Source: a filamentous cyanobacterium ESFC-1 (GTDB taxonomy: Bacteria > Cyanobacteriota > Cyanobacteriia > Cyanobacteriales > Spirulinaceae). Taken from it: DNA of 64,000 nucleotides. This document shows, in pieces, positions 37,152-45,697 of the stretch (positions are counted from its first letter, which is position 1; every line of letters begins with the position of its first letter). A program made the translations under genes and the position numbers. The notes under the pieces were generated by a model. The model was not told the DNA's origin, searched no databases, and was given only the letters and a program-made list of their open reading frames with translations. The DNA lies in the NCBI GenBank assembly GCA_000380225.1, contig KB904821.1, forward strand, positions 4,401,108-4,465,107, given 5' to 3'.

Positions 37152-37724
37152 ATGGTTGCAACTCCCGAAAAATCTGCCGCCCTCACCCTGGAGGCGTTTC
37201 TGGCGTTACCGGACACTAAACCCGCCCAGGAATACAGCCAGGGAACGATTACCCGAAAACCCATGCCCAAAGCGAAACACAGCCGTTTACAAAGCCGTTT
37301 AGCCCGAACCATCGATTTAGTTGCAGAAGAGAAAAAAATCGCCCTGGCGCTAACCGAATTGCGCTGTACTTTTCGCGATCGCTCCATTGTGCCAGATATT
37401 GCCGTATTGCGCTGGCAGAACTTACCGAGGGATGAAGATGGCGATATTGGCGATAACGTCAATCGCCCCCCAGACTGGATTATCGAAATCTTGTCTCCTG
37501 ACCAATCAGTAACTTTGGTGATGGAGAAAATTATATTTTGTTTAGAGCAAGGGACAGAACTCGGTTGGCTGATCGACCCGGCGGTTAAAGCCATTACCGT
37601 GTTTGCTGACAAATTGCCGAGGGTGTATCGCAGCGACAATACCACGCCGTTAAGGGTGCTTGAGGGGTTAGACGATTGGCAAATTACTGCCCCCGAAATC
37701 TTTGATTGGCTAAAAGTTGAGTAA
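37152..37724 (+). CDS. Uma2-family (DUF820) putative endonuclease
   Basis: A 190-aa protein from the ATG at 37152. It has the PD-(D/E)XK-like Uma2 pattern: TLEAFLALPDTKPAQEYSQG, ELRCTF...SIVPDIAVL, WIIEILSPDQS and a C-terminal GWLIDP. The E..PD..IEILS residues of the site are present. Uma2 genes are extremely numerous in cyanobacteria and often sit beside repeats; their biological role is unclear. A second copy is at 44850-45413. Confidence 0.85.
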   Translation: MVATPEKSAALTLEAFLALPDTKPAQEYSQGTITRKPMPKAKHSRLQSRLARTIDLVAEEKKIALALTELRCTFRDRSIVPDIAVLRWQNLPRDEDGDIGDNVNRPPDWIIEILSPDQSVTLVMEKIIFCLEQGTELGWLIDPAVKAITVFADKLPRVYRSDNTTPLRVLEGLDDWQITAPEIFDWLKVE

Positions 37725-37794
37725 ATGTAAATGAGGTTGAGTTGATTTAGAGCAGTTGAAAACAAGATTAGACCGAAGTAAACCGAGAACAAAT

Positions 37795-38043
37795 ATGAGT
37801 GTAACCATCCCCGACGAATTTTTAGAAGCTTCTGAATTAACCCACGCAGAGTTTTTACAAGAAATTGCTTTACATCTATTTCAATCGCAACGTTTAACCC
37901 TAGGCTATGCCGCGAAAATGGCACAAATGGAAGTTAGCGCTTTTCGAGAGTTATTAAAAGTCCGTCATATCCCGTTGTATGAGTACGATCTCGAAGACTT
38001 TGAGGTGGATTTACAAAACCTGAGAGAGTTAGGGCGTTTGTGA
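37795..38043 (+). CDS. UPF0175-family antitoxin-like protein (module A)
   Basis: An 82-aa protein from the ATG at 37795: EFLEASELTHAEFLQEIALHLF, then LTLGYAAKMAQMEVSAFRELL with a helix-turn-helix-like pattern. UPF0175 proteins are typical upstream partners of DUF3368 PIN-like toxins. Here the partner is reduced to 17 codons (38040-38093), so this antitoxin is orphaned. Confidence 0.82.
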   Translation: MSVTIPDEFLEASELTHAEFLQEIALHLFQSQRLTLGYAAKMAQMEVSAFRELLKVRHIPLYEYDLEDFEVDLQNLRELGRL

Positions 38044-38093
38044 TTATTAGCGACACTTCCGTTATCACAAATTTAATTCAAATTGAACATTGT
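38040..38093 (+). pseudogene. Truncated DUF3368 toxin start (module A)
   Basis: GTG at 38040 overlaps the antitoxin stop. The first residues IISDTSVITNLIQIE are the conserved start of DUF3368 PIN-like proteins with the first acidic site residue. After ~17 codons homology ends abruptly where the 3' end of the opposite-strand toxin B begins (38096). Confidence 0.7.
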
Positions 38094-38356
38094 GTTTACT
38101 CATCTGCGGCTTGTAAAATATCCGCATACAATTGGGGACTGATGCGGAAATTGGCCCGATCGATTAAATCGTCCATAATGGGTTTGATGGTAAGAATTGT
38201 CTTATTTTGTTTGGCTCGTAGCAGCATTCCTAATACTCCGGTGATTCTGACCCCTAAATCTTTTGCAGCTTGTCTACCCAAACGTTCGTCGATGATTAAT
38301 TGTGTCGCTTTTACTTCAACAGCCAACGCGATCGCCTCCGCTTCTCCAATATTGAC

Positions 38357-39681
38357 CCAAAATGATGGGTCTCAAGCCTCGCCCTTACAGGGCGACTTTA
38401 TCTAATTCTGGGTATAATTGATACAAGTTAGAGCAGTATCAAATGTTCGTCTTAGAGTATAAAGTTAATCCGAAACCCCACCAAATAGAAGCGATTGAAG
38501 AAGCAATCCGTACCACTCAGTTTGTGCGGAACAAAACTTTGCGCTTCTGGATGGATAATCGGGGTGTCGGTAAAACGGAACTCTTTAGATACAATACTCA
38601 ACTCAGAAGCGAGTTTGAGTTTGTTCAAGATTTGAACTCTCATGCTTGTCAAACGGCGGTTGAACGAACACTTAGAGCAATTACCCGTTTTTACGATAAC
38701 TGCAAGAAACAGGTTAAAGGAAGTAAAGGATATCCACGGTTTAAGAAAAATACTCGCTCGGTTGAATACAAAACCAGTGGTTGGAAACTAGACCTCCAAA
38801 CCAAAAAGCACATCACCTTTACCGATAAAAAAGGGATAGGTCGTCTAAAGTTAGTTGGGTCTAGAGACATCCAATATTACCAACCCGAACAAATCAAACG
38901 AGTCAGGATTGTTAGAAAAGCGGATGGTTATTACGTCCAATTTGCTATTAAGTTAGACCCTAGAGATACCGTAAAACCTTTAACACCCACACAGCAAGCA
39001 GTCGGAATTGATGTAGGGTTAAAGTATTTTCTAGCCGACAGTCAAGGAAATATTGAACCCATCCCCCAGTTTTACCGTAAAACTGAAAAACAACTCAATC
39101 GGCTTAACCGCCAAAAATCTAAAAAGTTTAGAAAAGGAAAACCGCAATCCAATAACTATCGTAAAGCTAGAGTTCGATATGCCCGTAAACATTTAAGAGT
39201 AAGTCGGCAGCGAGAGGAGTTTGTCAAGAGAGTGGCACTCCGTTTAATCCAATCAAACGATTTGGTGGCCTACGAAGACTTGAATGTGAAAGGGATGGTT
39301 AGAAATCGATGTTTAGCGAAATCGATAAGTGATGCAGGGTGGTCATTATTTCGCCAATGGTTAGAGTATTTTGGGGATAAGTATGGAAAGGTAACGATAG
39401 CTGTACCACCCCATAACACCTCTCAAAACTGCTCTAATTGTGGCGAAAAGGTGCAGAAATCTCTATCAACTCGAACTCATGTTTGTCCGCATTGTGGATT
39501 TGTAGCCGATAGAGATGTAAATGCTGCATTAAACATTCTGCAATTGGGATTAAGTAGGGTGGGGCGCACCCAAACTCACGCTTCAGGAGAGATTTCCTCT
39601 TATCCAGTTGGAGAAATCCTGCTGTCTAACGAAGCCTCGATGAATGAAGAATCCCCTACCCTTTAGGGAGGGGAGCGTCAA
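38357..39681 (+). mobile_element. IS200/IS605-superfamily element, tnpB only
   Basis: Boundaries come from the interrupted DUF3368 gene: left flank ATTGAC, right end GGGAGCGTCAA. No target duplication, as expected for this superfamily. Left-end hairpin GCCTCGCCCTTACAGGGCGAC (38376-38396), right-end hairpin CCCTACCCTTTAGGGAGGGG (39654-39673). No tnpA, so transposition would need a transposase in trans. A one-base shift of both ends is possible. The left end aligns with that of the element at 61565. Confidence 0.85.
38443..39666 (+). CDS. tnpB: TnpB RNA-guided nuclease
   Basis: A 407-aa TnpB, full length. RuvC residues are all present: Asp190 in GIDVGLKYF, Glu278 in YEDLNVKG, Asp358 in RDVNAAL. 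The zinc finger has CSNCG and CPHCG. N-terminal start MFVLEYKVNPKP is normal for the family. TnpB proteins cut DNA using an RNA derived from the element's right end (overlapping the gene's 3' end). The predicted guide would start at the right junction, ACGAGTTCTCAAGTCATTCA; predicted TAM is TTGAC or TTGA. Confidence 0.9.
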   Translation: MFVLEYKVNPKPHQIEAIEEAIRTTQFVRNKTLRFWMDNRGVGKTELFRYNTQLRSEFEFVQDLNSHACQTAVERTLRAITRFYDNCKKQVKGSKGYPRFKKNTRSVEYKTSGWKLDLQTKKHITFTDKKGIGRLKLVGSRDIQYYQPEQIKRVRIVRKADGYYVQFAIKLDPRDTVKPLTPTQQAVGIDVGLKYFLADSQGNIEPIPQFYRKTEKQLNRLNRQKSKKFRKGKPQSNNYRKARVRYARKHLRVSRQREEFVKRVALRLIQSNDLVAYEDLNVKGMVRNRCLAKSISDAGWSLFRQWLEYFGDKYGKVTIAVPPHNTSQNCSNCGEKVQKSLSTRTHVCPHCGFVADRDVNAALNILQLGLSRVGRTQTHASGEISSYPVGEILLSNEASMNEESPTL

Positions 39682-39905
39682 ACGAGTTCTCAAGTCATTC
39701 ACCAATGACTGATTTTGAACCCGCCGAACTTCCAACCAATCAGCATTTTGAACGGCTGTAATGACCGTTTCGCCTGCTCTAGAGTCTAGTAATTCTGCAT
39801 ACACCGCAGGGGGAATCAATATCGTGCCATATAGCTGAGGCATGAGGTTAAGTTGCCCGACCTTCGCCAAATTAGAAATAGGTGAGGTGTTACTCACAAT
39901 GGTCA

Positions 39906-40148
39906 TTATTTATCCATATCTTGCAACGTTCTCAGGTCTTCTTGAAACTCGGCCACATCGTAGTGAATATAGAGATTGCGGTCTGCGAGTAAGTCTTGAA
40001 ACTGCTGCCGATGCCATCCTACGATCTCGCTGGCTTTACCAAGGCTGATTTTGTCTTGACGAAACAACATGAGGACGATTTCGAGCAGTAATTCCTGTTC
40101 GGAGAGGCCGCTGGCTTGTACCAAGTCGTCGGAAAGGAGTAAGCTCAT
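39906..40148 (-). CDS. UPF0175-family antitoxin-like protein (module B)
   Basis: An 80-aa protein: SLLLSDDLVQASGLSEQELLLEI, ISLGKASEIVGWHRQQFQDLL. Same family as the gene at 37795 but clearly diverged. The stop shares one base with the toxin B start (TAATG), the usual translational coupling of these modules. Confidence 0.83.
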   Translation of the reverse strand: MSLLLSDDLVQASGLSEQELLLEIVLMLFRQDKISLGKASEIVGWHRQQFQDLLADRNLYIHYDVAEFQEDLRTLQDMDK

Positions 40149-40195
40149 GGTTTTCTTGCGGGTTTGGCAAATTCCTACCCATTATTCTAGATTCT

Positions 40196-40262
40196 AGAAC
40201 CCCGGTTTCTAGAATCAAATTCCAACTCAGCATAAGTCAGCAGACCAGAAACCGGGGTTCTG
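40196..40262. repeat. AACCCCGGTTTCT inverted repeat, copy at 40.2 kb
   Basis: AGAACCCCGGTTTCTAGA (from 40197) and CAGAAACCGGGGTTCTG (to 40262) around a ~32-nt spacer. It separates the antitoxin B start from the STAND gene 3' end. Confidence 0.75.
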
Positions 40263-40281
40263 GGCGCGAGAAACCGGGATG

Positions 40282-43200
40282 CTAGGACTCCAAGCGGGAG
40301 AGAATCAGGTCGCCGAGGGGGTGTTGGCGGAGATCGGTGTCGGGGAGTCCCGCAGCGAGGGCGGTTTGGTAGAAGATGATGACGTGATTCAAAACGGTTT
40401 GGGTATTGGGATGATCTTCACCCAAGCCTTGCCAAAAAATCGTTATAGCCTCAAGGTAGAGAGGTTCGGCTTCGCTGTATTTTCCTTGGGAATAGTACAA
40501 ACCCGCCAGGTTGTTGAGGTGGGAGGCTAAAGAGGGATGATTGGGGGGCAGGCTTTCTCGCTTGATGGCGATCGCTTCGGTGTAGAGGGGTTCGGCTTCG
40601 CTGTATCTTCCTTGGGAATAGTACAAACCCGCCAGGTTGTTGAGGTGGCGGGCTAATTGGGGATGATTGGGGGGCAGGCTTTCTCGGTCGATGGCGATCG
40701 CTTCGGTGTAGAGGGGTTCGGCTTCGCTGTATTTTCCTTGGGATTCGTACAAAAGAGCCAGGTTGTTGAGGTCGATGGCTAAATCGGGATGATTGGGGGG
40801 CAGGCTTTCTCGGTCGATGGCGAGGGCTTCGGTGTAGAGGGGTTCGGCTTCGCTGTATTTTCCTTGGGAATAGTACAATTCCGCCAGGTTGTTGAGGGAG
40901 ATGGCTAAGGAGGGATGATTGGGGGGCAGGCTTTCTCGCTTGATGGCGATCGCTTCGGTGTAGAGGGGTTCGGCTTCGCTGTATCTTCCTTGGGATTCGT
41001 ACAAAAGAGCCAGGTTGTTGAGGGCGGTTGCCGTGTCTGGGTGTTGGTTTCCCAATCGCTCCCGCGCTACTGCTAGGCATTGCTGTGACCAGGGTTCTGC
41101 CGACGCATACAACCCCTGCCCATAGTAATACTGTACCAGTGCGGACAATGGCGAAATAACATCCTCATCCGCGACCCAAGGTAACAACACCTGTGCCACC
41201 TCCTCCAAATGGGGAATCCAGGGGGCAAACTCTCGCGCCTGCGCCATCGTGAAAGAATAGGGAATTTGCTTACCCTGCTCGACAATTACCCCCGCCACTT
41301 CTCGCCGCAACTCGTCCGCTTCTTCGGGGGATAACTCCACCGTCAACTGTGCTTGGAAAAACTGCCGTACCAAAGGATGCAACCGCACCAAATCCGCCGC
41401 TTCTCGTTCCAACAGATGCAAGTTCGTCAACTGCCGTAAGGGTTTACGCCAGGCTGTTTGCTGCTCGTCCGTGAGGGGAATCGGTGCTGCACCATACAGC
41501 CCCAAATACAACGCCAAAATTCGCGCTTCTGCGTCCGCCAACCTCGCCCAACTCAACGCCAACGCCGCCTCAACCCCGTGGGGATAGGGCATTTCGATAT
41601 TATTTTCGAGGGATTCGTGGGTAAGGCTCAACTTCCGTACATAGTCCGCAATGGGCAAAAACTCATCTAGGGCTAAATATCTGGCGGCCAACTCCAACCC
41701 CAAAGGCAACCCCTCAAACCAAGCCAACAACTGCGCCACGGCTTCCGGTTCGTCCTCTAATCGCTTTGCGTCCAGATAGCTGGCCAACAGTTCCCCTGCT
41801 GCCGCTTCTGAGAGTTTATCGAGGGGATACTGTTTGACTCCTGACCAATTTTCCCGCGTCGTCCACAACACCCGAAACTGCGATTTCCCAGGCTGAAACC
41901 AATGTAGCTTTTCGGCATCTCGGTCGCGAGCCACATCATCTAATACAATCAACACTTCTCCGGTACGCCATTCCTGCCAATGCTGCCAACAGTAGGCGAT
42001 ACGCTCTGCCAGGGTGGGGAAATCGGGCAATTCTACGGCAAATTCCGTCTGACAAAACAAAATCAACTGTTCCCCCGGATTTCCGGCGGCCATATCCAAC
42101 CACACCACCCCACCGGGAAAGTTGCCTTGCTGGTGTTGCCAATCTGCCCATTGCCACGCTAACTCGGTTTTGCCCAATCCCCCCATCCCGGACACTGCCG
42201 CAGCAATCGCGACGGTTTCGCTACTCTGCAATAGTTTGGTGAGTTCGCTTATTGCGGTGTCTCGTCCCACGAATTTAGCCACAGCACGACGGTAGAGGCT
42301 CAGGTTTGTAGGGGGCGCTTGGGGGTTTCGGGGACGATTTGGGGCGGTTTGGCGAAATTCGTCAATAATGCGGTCTGCTTCTCGGACTACGGTTTCCTGG
42401 GTTTCTTGATGTCCTTGTATAACGGTTTCGCGGGTTTGTTCGTGTTCCTGTTCGACAATTGCGCGGGTTTGTTCGTGTGCTTTGGCGATTTCTTGGATAA
42501 CGCTGTCTACAACCCTGTCTGAAACCGACTTAACTTGTTCTGCTAAGGCTTTAAACTCCCGCTTTTCATACTGCTGCAACTGCCTTAACATCGCATCCAG
42601 TTTTTCAGCTTCTGCGGCGCTAAGATTGCTACTGTTGCGGATGGCTTTGACTTCCTGAGTCAAGTTCCCCAACAGGTCGAAAATCATCCCTGCAAAGGCT
42701 TCTTTTCCTTGCGCGAAATCCCGCTTCAATACCTCGCGGATGGCTTTGGGGAATAGCTGATGTAATTCTTGGGCTAAATGCTCGAAATCTTGGGGTTTAA
42801 TCGCCCTCAAGGAAAGAACATGACGGCTTTTCATGCGTCGCGGCGCTTTTTCTTTTAATTTCTCCAGCACAGGCAGCCAATCTTGCCATTTTTCTAATGT
42901 TTTTGTTTGTAACGAATCAAAATCTTCTGCTGCTGTGGAGAAATACTGCCGTGCTAACTGCGTTTCGTCTAATGCTGGGAGACTGGATTGTTCGAGGATA
43001 TCTTGAGTGATGTTTTCCCAATCTGTTTGGGCGGCTTGGGCAAGTCCTTCGAGGGCGATCGCGAAATCCCTGGAACGCCCTTTTTGTTTATCCTGTTTTA
43101 CAGTAAGAATGACGATCGCGATCGCTCGTCCCGTCGCCCGTGTGAGGTGAGCGTTGCGTAAATCCGGGGGGCGATTGAGGTAATGAGCATCGTTGAGCGC

Positions 43201-43359
43201 CCCTAAATCATTAGCCAGCATCCCCCCAACTACGCCAGATAAGGATGTTCCGGTAATAGCTACAGTAGCCGGAGCCGCGATCGCGCTTGTTGTTGCTCCG
43301 ACCAACACTGCCGCACCATACATCCCAATACGATACAAGGTTTCCCGATCCATCGCCAT
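40282..43359 (-). CDS. STAND NTPase (NB-ARC type) with TPR repeats
   Basis: About 1025 aa from the ATG at 43359 (an ATG at 43386 is also possible; longer starts run through repeat DNA). N-terminus: a hydrophobic Ala/Gly-rich segment (about residues 8-50), then a helical region with HEQTR-type coiled-coil heptads (about 287-327). NB-ARC core: P-loop SGMGGLGKTEL (about 390), Walker B VLIVLDDV (about 470), GLPLGLELA (about 550). C-terminus: six or so kinesin-light-chain TPRs (about 766-975) with an exact 42-residue period. STAND proteins use the repeats as sensor and the N-terminal region as effector, in immunity or signalling. Effector type here is not recognised. Confidence 0.87.
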   Translation of the reverse strand: MAMDRETLYRIGMYGAAVLVGATTSAIAAPATVAITGTSLSGVVGGMLANDLGALNDAHYLNRPPDLRNAHLTRATGRAIAIVILTVKQDKQKGRSRDFAIALEGLAQAAQTDWENITQDILEQSSLPALDETQLARQYFSTAAEDFDSLQTKTLEKWQDWLPVLEKLKEKAPRRMKSRHVLSLRAIKPQDFEHLAQELHQLFPKAIREVLKRDFAQGKEAFAGMIFDLLGNLTQEVKAIRNSSNLSAAEAEKLDAMLRQLQQYEKREFKALAEQVKSVSDRVVDSVIQEIAKAHEQTRAIVEQEHEQTRETVIQGHQETQETVVREADRIIDEFRQTAPNRPRNPQAPPTNLSLYRRAVAKFVGRDTAISELTKLLQSSETVAIAAAVSGMGGLGKTELAWQWADWQHQQGNFPGGVVWLDMAAGNPGEQLILFCQTEFAVELPDFPTLAERIAYCWQHWQEWRTGEVLIVLDDVARDRDAEKLHWFQPGKSQFRVLWTTRENWSGVKQYPLDKLSEAAAGELLASYLDAKRLEDEPEAVAQLLAWFEGLPLGLELAARYLALDEFLPIADYVRKLSLTHESLENNIEMPYPHGVEAALALSWARLADAEARILALYLGLYGAAPIPLTDEQQTAWRKPLRQLTNLHLLEREAADLVRLHPLVRQFFQAQLTVELSPEEADELRREVAGVIVEQGKQIPYSFTMAQAREFAPWIPHLEEVAQVLLPWVADEDVISPLSALVQYYYGQGLYASAEPWSQQCLAVARERLGNQHPDTATALNNLALLYESQGRYSEAEPLYTEAIAIKRESLPPNHPSLAISLNNLAELYYSQGKYSEAEPLYTEALAIDRESLPPNHPDLAIDLNNLALLYESQGKYSEAEPLYTEAIAIDRESLPPNHPQLARHLNNLAGLYYSQGRYSEAEPLYTEAIAIKRESLPPNHPSLASHLNNLAGLYYSQGKYSEAEPLYLEAITIFWQGLGEDHPNTQTVLNHVIIFYQTALAAGLPDTDLRQHPLGDLILSRLES

Positions 43360-43549
43360 TATCCCACAGAGCGCATTTCCCCTCATTTTAGCAAGACCGC
43401 CCTCACCCCAAACCCCTCTCCCACAGGGCGAGGGGCTTTGAATACCGGGACACGAACAACTAACAACCAACAACCAACAACAAATAACAAACAAGTACAA
43501 TAGTTCTACAATGTAAAATGCAAGAAAAACGTCAAGCTGAGGATATTTG

Positions 43550-44053
43550 ATGAATAGTTGCGTAATTATGGCGCGGATTGTCCAGCCTCCCCAAATTCGA
43601 TATACTCCTGATAATCTCGCGATCGCGGAGATGGTGGTTGAGTTTGAAAGTTCACGACCGGATTCTCCCCCCTCTACCCTCAAAGTGATTGGTTGGGGCA
43701 ATCTCGCCACAGAAATCGAGCAAAATCATAAGCTGGGCGATCGCGTTATCATTGAAGGCCGCCTGCGGATGAATGTTTTTGAACGGGAAGAACGGGGCAA
43801 CAAATTCAAAGAAAAACGAGCCGAATTGAGTGTCTCGCGTATTCATCCCCTCGACAGCGATCCCAACTGGACGGCAAGCGCCCCCCAAGCCGCCGCAAAT
43901 CCCAGTAATGTTGTCTCGATGGATAACTACAACCAAGCGCCCTCTCCCGCCCCAGAACCGGCTTATTCTGCCCCTTCGCGCGATCCTGAACCCGTCGCCA
44001 CTCCCGCCCCTTCTGCCCCCGAAGACAAGGATTTAGACGATATCCCCTTTTAA
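43550..44053 (+). CDS. ssb: Single-stranded DNA-binding protein
   Basis: A 167-aa protein. The N-terminal OB-fold (IMARIVQPPQIRYTPDN, VIGWGNLATEI, GDRVIIEGRL) covers ~110 residues, then a Pro/Ala-rich linker and the acidic tip DLDDIPF, which SSBs use to recruit partner proteins. The fold is more divergent than a main SSB, so this may be one of several paralogs in the strain. The start is ATG at 43550. Confidence 0.88.
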   Translation: MNSCVIMARIVQPPQIRYTPDNLAIAEMVVEFESSRPDSPPSTLKVIGWGNLATEIEQNHKLGDRVIIEGRLRMNVFEREERGNKFKEKRAELSVSRIHPLDSDPNWTASAPQAAANPSNVVSMDNYNQAPSPAPEPAYSAPSRDPEPVATPAPSAPEDKDLDDIPF

Positions 44054-44240
44054 GTTGGGTCTTATTTATGTTAGTCAGCAGTCAGGCGCGATCGCGTTCT
44101 GGCTGTTTTTGATATTCTTGGGGTGTTTACCCTCAAAAACAGAACGGCTAACCCCCATTTTGGTGATAGCAAAAAACAGTAGAATATACCATCATTTAGT
44201 AATATAATTAAAATTAATTAGACAGACTTCGTAATCAAAC

Positions 44241-44591
44241 ATGAGCGACATTCCTATATCTAATCCCGCCATTACCCGCATTGCCGAATATTTTAAAGTT
44301 CTTTCTGAAGTCAGCCGTTTACAAATTCTCTGTAGTTTAAAAACCGGGCCCAAAAATGTCACGGAAATTATAGGTAAAACAGGACTCGGCCAAGCCAACG
44401 TCTCGAAACACCTTAAAATTTTGACTCAGGTGGGAATGGTGATCCGCCAACCTCAAGGCGTTAGCGTTTATTATGACATTGCCGATCCGAGTATTTTTCA
44501 GCTATGCGAAATTGTCTGTAAACAGCTTTCGGTTCGTTTAGAAGAAGAATCTCAATACTTAGAAGCCTTGGATGCTTTCAAAGTTGGTTAA
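44241..44591 (+). CDS. ArsR-family transcriptional regulator
   Basis: A 116-aa winged-helix protein: EYFKVLSEVSRLQILCSL, then the recognition helix in GLGQANVSKHLKIL and the wing RQPQGVSVYYDI. It lacks the CxC pair of arsenic or cadmium sensors. Cysteines at 31, 89 and 93 fall where the sulfide/persulfide sensors BigR and SqrR keep theirs (one in helix 2, one in the last helix), so thiol sensing is possible. No obvious target gene is adjacent; AT-rich upstream DNA could hold an autoregulatory site. Confidence 0.85.
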   Translation: MSDIPISNPAITRIAEYFKVLSEVSRLQILCSLKTGPKNVTEIIGKTGLGQANVSKHLKILTQVGMVIRQPQGVSVYYDIADPSIFQLCEIVCKQLSVRLEEESQYLEALDAFKVG

Positions 44592-44635
44592 CCTCCATTG
44601 ATAACTCAATGTTCTGTTTGATATTACGACCTAGT

Positions 44636-44790
44636 TTTAAGGATTAAGAACTCCGGTTTTTTGTCTGTCTACCCAACAAGTTAGATTCTGACTCGCTGAA
44701 ACTGGGGTTCTCCAACAGCGATCGTTTTTTCGGATTTGATGTTAGTAGTTCGTAGGTTGGGTAGAACGAAGTGAAACCCAACACAACTTT
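44636..44790. repeat. Repeat patch (AAGAACTCCGG... and GTTGGGTAGAACG...)
   Basis: GATTAAGAACTCCGGTTTTT pairs loosely with AACTGGGGTTCTCC, a decayed member of the AACCCCGG family. It is followed by GTAGGTTGGGTAGAACGAAG and TGAAACCCAAC, the GTTGGGTT family. Confidence 0.55.
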
Positions 44791-44849
44791 AATTTAACCA
44801 ACATAACAATATTTTTTTTAAATAAAATCCCTAAAAATATAGTTCAAAA

Positions 44850-45413
44850 ATGGTAAAAATAGAATCAAAAAAACTAACATTAACCGAATTTCTCCAGCAA
44901 CCCGAAACCAAACCAGCTAGGGAATATATCGACGGAAAGATTATACAAAAACCAATGCCGCAAGGAAAGCATAGTGCTATTCAAGGGGAGTTAGTAACTG
45001 CGATTAACCAAGTTTTAAAACCAGCAAAAGTGGCGCGGGCTTTTCCGGAATTACGCTGTACATTTGGACAACGTTCGATTGTTCCCGATATCGTTGTTTT
45101 AACTTGGTCGCAGATTCCTCGTGATGAACAAGGCGAAATTGCTAATACGATAACAGTTGCACCCACTTGGACAATTGAGATTTTATCCCCAGACCAAAGT
45201 CAAACTAAAGTCATCAAAAATATTCTGTATTGTTTGAAAAATGGGACGCAAATGGGCTGGTTAATTGATCCTAACGAGAAAACTATTTTTGTGTATCGTC
45301 CGCAACAGGAAACCGAAATATTTGAAGAATCAGATATGATAATTCCAGTTCCTAATTGGGCGCAAAATTTACAGTTAACGCTTGCTGATATTTTTGCTTG
45401 GTTACGCGATTAA
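44850..45413 (+). CDS. Uma2-family (DUF820) putative endonuclease, second copy
   Basis: A 187-aa protein with TLTEFLQQPETKPAREYIDGK, ELRCTF...SIVPDIVVL, WTIEILSPDQS and GWLIDPNEK. Closely parallel in layout to the gene at 37152-37724 but diverged throughout and more AT-rich. Site residues are retained. It follows a repeat patch, as the first copy does. Confidence 0.85.
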   Translation: MVKIESKKLTLTEFLQQPETKPAREYIDGKIIQKPMPQGKHSAIQGELVTAINQVLKPAKVARAFPELRCTFGQRSIVPDIVVLTWSQIPRDEQGEIANTITVAPTWTIEILSPDQSQTKVIKNILYCLKNGTQMGWLIDPNEKTIFVYRPQQETEIFEESDMIIPVPNWAQNLQLTLADIFAWLRD

Positions 45414-45697
45414 AAAAAATTGAGTTAAAATTCGGGCTGAACACCTCAAATATCCATACAGAATTATTAATATATTTCTTTTTTTGTATTATATACTACA
45501 TCAAGATTTGGGGATTTAAAAATTTGTCTTTAGTTTATACAAGTGAGTCCATAAGGATGCTTGTCTTTATCATTCACAAAATTATTCAGTAAAGTTACTT
45601 TATGTAAATTAATTATTAAATTAACTTTAAATACTTTGTTTGTATTAGATTTAATTGTTTTAATTGATATTGTGTTGGCAATCAAGAGCTTAAAAAT
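45414..45697. other. AT-rich intergenic stretch
   Basis: A 284-nt, strongly AT-rich gap (TTAATTATTAAATTAACTTT and similar). No gene or repeat family seen. Probably the promoter region of the next gene. Confidence 0.4.

Larger units (their letters stand above)
38096..39906 (-). pseudogene. DUF3368 PIN-like toxin (module B), split by a TnpB element
   Basis: The N-terminal part reads on the minus strand from the ATG at 39906: MTIVSNTSPISNLAKVG, ILIPPAVYAELL, down to LVNDLRTR at about 39682. The C-terminal part continues from 38356: VNIGEAEAIALAVEVKA, LIIDERLGRQAA, ending AADE at 38096. Removing 38357-39681 joins R-T-R to V-N-I-G-E-A-E in frame without a single extra base. The start overlaps the antitoxin B stop (TAATG). 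Toxin is inactive unless the element is excised. Confidence 0.85.

Noticed and set aside
38443-39666. Cas12-type CRISPR effector
   Set aside because: Length ~400 aa, typical TnpB zinc finger and IS200/IS605 ends, no array nearby.
40451-41080. Arg/Pro-rich 209-aa protein inside the STAND gene
   Set aside because: It is the out-of-frame shadow of the identical TPR units; repetitive composition follows from the 126-nt period.
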